DNA from: Gordionus sp. m RMFG-2023
Taxonomy: Eukaryota; Nematomorpha; Gordioida; Chordodea; Parachordodidae
Direction of reading: 5' to 3'
DNA: 64,000 nt
Assembly: GCF_954871325.1 (NCBI RefSeq)
Contig: NC_088775.1
Span: 74,253,561-74,317,560 of the forward strand
Positions 59,382 through 64,000 of this stretch are shown here, piece by piece (position 1 is the first letter of the stretch; each line of letters opens with the position of its first letter). Both the position numbers and the translations under genes were made by a program. The notes below the pieces were generated by a model, which saw nothing but the letters and a program-made list of their open reading frames with translations, made no database searches and was not told the origin of the DNA.

Positions 59382-61824
59382 ATCAAGATACGCCGAAGAA
59401 TTTATGGAATATTATTGAAAAATATTAAAGATTGGTGGATGGTTTAGAAAAATATTGGCCTAATGACACAATCGTTTTACTCACAAATTAATCTCGTTTA
59501 AATTACTTATATCAATACATTATAAAATTTTGATCAACATTATATGAGCGCTTTATTAGATAAATCATTTTTTTAAACAAAAAAAATAGTTAATTATTTC
59601 AAAGCAATAATAGTCCTTGAATTTTATTTAATCGCTTGTATTTTTTTTTAAATATTAAATAATCATCTTACCATTTTAGAAAATTGATTTATAACAACCC
59701 ATCTTATTTATTTGTTTTTTCTTTTAATCTCTTAAAATTTATAGTAATTCGTAACTACTATGTTTTTTTAACCTTATGTCCAAAGTTGATTTTTAAAAAA
59801 TAAGGTATCCAGATACTATTGTCCTTGTTTATTTTTTTACAAAGGAGAATTAAATCGTAATATATTGTCACTTTAAGAACGCCTTTGAACATAGCCTAAT
59901 TATACTAGTTTCAAGATCAATTTATACATATCTAAAAAAATTTATTAATTATTAGTATTCATTCAGTCATCACGGGTCATATTATAAATTACATAATTTA
60001 CAATTCTTTTGTAAAATTAATATATTCATTTCCTATTTTTTTAAACTTAGAAAAAAAGGCTTAAAACTTTATAAGCCTAGCTTTTTACATATAAATATTA
60101 TATTTTATTGAATGTACTTATACTTCATAATACGCCAATATATTATTTGTATAAAAAATGATTTAATTTTGTTTTTAAAAAGAATTGAATAAAGGAAAAA
60201 ATATTTTTAAATTACCTAAGATATATCGTTATTTTTTAATTTTTTTTTTACAAAACTTATCCAATCTTAAAATATACGTAGGTTAAAATGCTAGCTTTCA
60301 AGGACTGTATTAAAATAATGGGCGGAGACCTTTTTAGCAAAAACCACTGATATTGAAATGATTATTTTCAAATAAATAATTTAAAAAGGGAAAGCAATTA
60401 AATAAGCTTAAACTTCATGCTTAAATATTACAAAAAAATTATGTTGGAAATTTATTTATTAGAAAAATCACAAATTTTTTAAAAAAGATTTGATCTTGAA
60501 AATTTTTTAATTTTGACTTAAAGAGTGAAAGTAATTAATCAAGCTTAAACCATGTTTAAATTTAAAAAGAAATTATATTGAAAAATTAGTATGATGGAAA
60601 TCACAATTTGGATATTCTTAGATTAAATTTTATCTTAAATTATAACTTTTTTGTAAAAAGTTTTGTTTTTTATACTTAAAAAATTTTTCATGTTGAAATC
60701 AAAATTTTTATCCAAATATTCGGTGCTTTAATAATTTTCATTTTCTGGCATGATAAAAGTTATAGTTTTTTTTTCAATATGCATATAACTTTGTAAAAAA
60801 AAAATTTTAATTTAAATTTAATCTATTTTGTATCCATTTATTTCCCATAAAAATATGCTACATAATATAATTTTTTATAATAATTTCGATAAAATAATAA
60901 ATACATCAAATCATTCTATTTGTTTGTCGACTTCGATTATGGTACCTTTTTAGAAATATTTTTTGCACAAGTTGCCTGCTCCGTTAAATATTTCGCGAGG
61001 CAATGTCAGGTATATTTTTTTAAATTTGCCCGGCTCGTAGGCTTTTGAGTTCTCAAGTATATTAGGTCATGAAGATTGAGTGCAAAACTCCTGCCAACCC
61101 ATGATGAGAGATTATTATTTCTTATTTTAGAGGTGACTCGGAAATAAAAAGATTTCGGTTAGGCTGTGATTGGAAATATATTGTTTTTACAAATTTAAAT
61201 TTAATCGGTATAAAAATAAATAATGGTTTGATTACATGTTCACAATGAATAATCTTATCTAAAAAAAAGAAGTAATTTAGTATAATATTAGTTAAAAGGG
61301 TAATTTTGTATAATGTTAGCTAAAATAAAATAAGTTAAATTTTAAACATCACATTAGATCAAATCCTTTTATATTATATAATTTATGTTTGGATCATGTA
61401 TATAACAATGAATATTATGCAATTTTTACCTGGTGCCTTATTTGACAATCATGCCTTTATAATCCTTAACCTAATCTATACTTATATTTATATCAGAGAC
61501 TATATTTCGCTTAAAAGTATGAACAATATCATCTAATATACTTTTGAGGGAATGAAATTTTTATCAAGAAGATTTATAGATCATTAATATTATATGATAC
61601 ACTAATACAATATTACATGGTTATATATTTATCATAAAATAATGCATATGGGATTAAAGTTTTTGTATCATTTTGTTTTAAATATATACTTTTAATTCAT
61701 ATCCCTTTTATATATTAAATAACCTGAGTCATGTTTTTATTAATGATTGTTCAAAGATTTTTAGCTAATCTCAAATCAATTAATACTTATTCATTTTAGT
61801 ATTACTTAAGTTAAAGTAACATCA
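59382..61824. other. 3' flank of the NOSTRIN-like gene, AT-rich
   Basis: The first several hundred bases should be 3' UTR. No coding frame, repeat or RNA gene was recognised in about 2.4 kb. AATAAA at 60188-60193 is the clearest poly(A) signal candidate. Confidence 0.5.
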
Positions 61825-61832
61825 AGTCAAGT

Positions 61833-63607
61833 CAGGCGCGTACGCAGGAATTTGGTCTTGGGGGAGGGGGGGGGGGGGGGGATAATAAAATTTTTTAAGA
61901 AATATTATTGTTTTTTAAAAATATCAAGCATAAATATATTAGGACTAATAACTATTTCTAATACACAATTTTAAATTTATGTGAATTATAAAAAAATTAT
62001 ATGTAAAGAATCACTTAAATGACCCAAAATAGAAATTTGAATTTTTTGAGCCTTTACACAAAAAGTTTCTTAGGAATAATTGCATTTTATATGTTATATA
62101 TTTACAATGTAAAATCCAATCTTCGTTGTGATTGAGCTAATTTTTCAATTATCTCATCCTTGCTTGTCGTTAAATGCCTATGAATATTCAAAAGATCCAA
62201 ACCTTTCAATCTACTTTCAGTGTTCTTCTTGGTATGTTTTTCAGAGACCTGCAGGCCCGGCCCCCGGGCTGGACAGTATTTTAATTTTTTTAAATATACC
62301 CGAGCCGGGCCCGAAATTTTTTTAAAAAAACACCCAAGCCAGGTCTGAAAATTTTATTTAAAAAAAAGCCGGGCCGGGCCTGAAAATTTTTTAAAAAAAG
62401 CCGAGTCGGGCCTAAAAAATTTTTAAAAAAAGCCGCGCCGGGGAAAAACTCCGGCCGGGCCGTAAAAAATCTTTAAAAAAAATCCGGGCCGTGCCCTGCA
62501 AATGGTACTTCTGCAGGCCTCTGTTATTCTTCTTAAAAAAAGAGAATGTTCTCTCATTAGTTTACTAATGGGAAGAGTTTATAAACCCATTTAATACATT
62601 GGGAATTCAATCTAAATGTTTGAAATAATGCAAAGCATCCATCGCATTTTTTGGGACTCAACCATTGTTAATCTTATAAACATAATTATTCAGCTAGTAA
62701 GGCATCATAAGATACTTTAACATCTTCATAATAAAAATCTAACAAATATTTTTTTTCTATCACCATCTGAAAAAGATTGGGAAAGCTTTTGTGGAAGTAA
62801 TATTTGCAGATGTAAGTGCTGCATGATGAATTAAAAATTTATTTATTTGGGTTATAAATGTATCTGTATTTAAGATATACTCTTCTACTTATCCTATATT
62901 AATGTTTTAACGATGAGCTTGCCTTGCTACATGTCGAGTGAGACAAATATTAAACACGTATAGCTCTGCTTTTGACTCAACAATAAAATATGAAATTCTT
63001 CATCAACATTAGCCCTAATTTCCTTGAGTTCTGATCTCTCCGCTATTCTCATCTTCTTAACCAAGTCAATGTCATGTTTTTGAAAAGTAATACTTAAAAT
63101 AGTTGTATAATTAAATAATACATTCTAATGAGAAATAAAATTTGGAATAAGCATTGAATCCAATAATTTTCTTGCTTCTGAGGAAATATTTCTTTCAGGC
63201 CATTGTGATATTTCAGTAATAGAAAATAATTGGCTCTTCTAACTCCTTAAAAGCTGTTACTGCTTGATGACAGAGACTCTATCTCGTTGGACAAGGTTGC
63301 AATTTCTTTTTCCCTTTGGACAAGAAGTTTCAGAAATAATAATTATTTGACTAGAAATTTGAAATGGTAGATAAATATTACGCCACTAAAAATTTGAAAA
63401 TAATAAGTAAATATTACGCCGGAAAACTTGAAATCGACATTAATTGATAAAATAACTTAGTAGATAAATGTGATAATAAACGAATAAATATTAACAAATA
63501 TAAATTAATATAAACAATATTATTTTTAAAAATATATCCGGCATCTGCATTTTTTGGCTTTAGGAGGGGGGAGGGGTTGCCCCCCCCCCCCGCTGCGTAC
63601 GCCAATG
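61833..63607 (-). mobile_element. hAT transposon remnant (zinc-finger/DUF4371-type), hosting a MITE
   Basis: Ends are CAGGCGCGTACGCAGGAATT on the left and, read inward from the right, CATTGGCGTACGCAGCGGGG, with long G-runs just inside. Perfect 8-bp duplication AGTCAAGT lies at 61825-61832 and 63608-63615. On the - strand, pieces read ITEISQWPERNISSEARKLL, QKHDIDLVKKM (63230-63060), ALHYFKHLD and NERTFSFFKKN (62640-62540), then after the inserted MITE RLKGLDLLNIHRHL and IIEKLAQSQRRLDFTL (62200-62110). This is the C-terminal hAT region of the KIAA1586/52-kDa-repressor type. The N-terminal half is deleted. Confidence 0.85.
62231..62526. mobile_element. 296-bp hAT MITE inserted in a hAT remnant
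   Basis: Perfect 8-bp repeats TTCTTCTT flank it (62223-62230 and 62527-62534). Its inner ends are CAGAGACCTGCAGGCCCGGC on the left and CAGAGGCCTGCAGAAGTACC inward from the right, with alternating GCCGGGCC and A/T runs between. It splits the host transposase between NERTFSFFKKN and RLKGLDLLN, so it is younger than the host element. The left duplication is separated from the CAGAGACC motif by about 11 bp, so the family's true end may lie outside that motif. Confidence 0.8.
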
Positions 63608-63615
63608 AGTCAAGT

Positions 63616-64000
63616 AAAATTATTGATAAATTTTTATTAGAAAGCTATTCTATTAGAGGCTTATCATATTTTGTTTATTTTTCTCAAATTAACAACTATA
63701 ATCTGTATGTGACAATACATCTTAACATATATTTAGATACACTTGGAAGCTTTCTGTCAACAGTTATTATCACCAATAATATAATGTTGATTTGTTTTAT
63801 CAAGTGTAAACTAAATGTATTTTTTTTCTAAAAAGCATCCATAAAATTTATAACTTTATTCAATAACAAGCATACAATTTATATATTGTTACATATTAAA
63901 AATCATTTAAAATCTTATACTGATTGTATTTGCAATGAAATAATATATTATATTGATAATTTGTAATAATATATCATTTATAATTAAAGCAAGTATAATT
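63616..64000. other. AT-rich DNA, nothing recognised
   Basis: The frame at 63577-63831 begins in the hAT end and continues into AT-rich sequence. It is not supported as a gene. Confidence 0.5.

Noticed and set aside
59382-64000. Search for a downstream host gene
   Set aside because: Only the hAT remnant with its MITE was found; other frames are composition noise.

Overview
The window is very AT-rich metazoan nuclear DNA with spliced genes, long transposon-packed introns and no sign of bacterial organisation. The species cannot be fixed from the sequence. The only host gene recognised codes for an F-BAR / HR1 / SH3 adaptor whose closest match from memory is NOSTRIN (nitric oxide synthase trafficker). 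This points to an animal, and the divergence of the protein suggests a fast-evolving invertebrate lineage.

The gene lies on the + strand and fills most of the window. Fourteen exons can be placed between 1989 and 59381: 1989-2064, 18521-18571 (start uncertain), 22486-22551, 22821-22902, 23566-23628, 23799-23939, 42308-42532, 46351-46476, 56587-56695, 57366-57502, 57683-57787, 57943-58297, 58365-58781 and 59119-59381. Splice phases agree at every junction and give about 737 residues. The start codon was not found; it may lie left of the window or be an unrecognised small exon. Domain order is F-BAR (exons 1-8), HR1-like coiled coil (exons 9-12), a Pro/Ser/Asn-rich linker with a PPPY motif (exons 12-13), SH3 (exons 13-14), and a short tail ending in a PTAP motif.

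Five introns are large (about 16.5, 3.9, 18.4, 3.8 and 10.1 kb) and hold nearly all the mobile DNA. Intron 1 (2065-18520) carries hAT remnants, two opposed blocks of TATAGAGAAT-type tandem repeats, a TATAGCGAATG-type repeat block, and a TAGGGRTGTACCGATAT-ended element hosting an RTE-like LINE with a 16-bp target duplication. Intron 2 holds a second host element of that kind, with a LINE 3' fragment inside. Intron 6 (23940-42307) holds a hAT remnant, a LINE with head-to-head 3' ends, a degraded hAT, and two hAT copies of one family in opposite orientation, each with its own perfect 8-bp target duplication. Intron 7 holds a 1.8-kb long-TIR element of unassigned family. Intron 8 holds a 2.6-kb palindrome with Helitron/Pif1-type helicase pieces in both arms, GC-ended hAT MITEs, a short non-autonomous LTR element inserted in a fold-back element, and another hAT remnant. 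Downstream of the gene is a hAT remnant (61833-63607) with a MITE inserted in it.

The DNA-transposon and LINE copies read as relics. Many have clean target duplications, which makes the order of nesting readable. No tRNA, rRNA, CRISPR array or second host gene was recognised. The points most worth following are the combined PPPY and PTAP motifs in the NOSTRIN-like protein, a phase-compatible possible alternative first exon at 14897, and three large inverted repeats inside one transcription unit that could yield long hairpin RNA.
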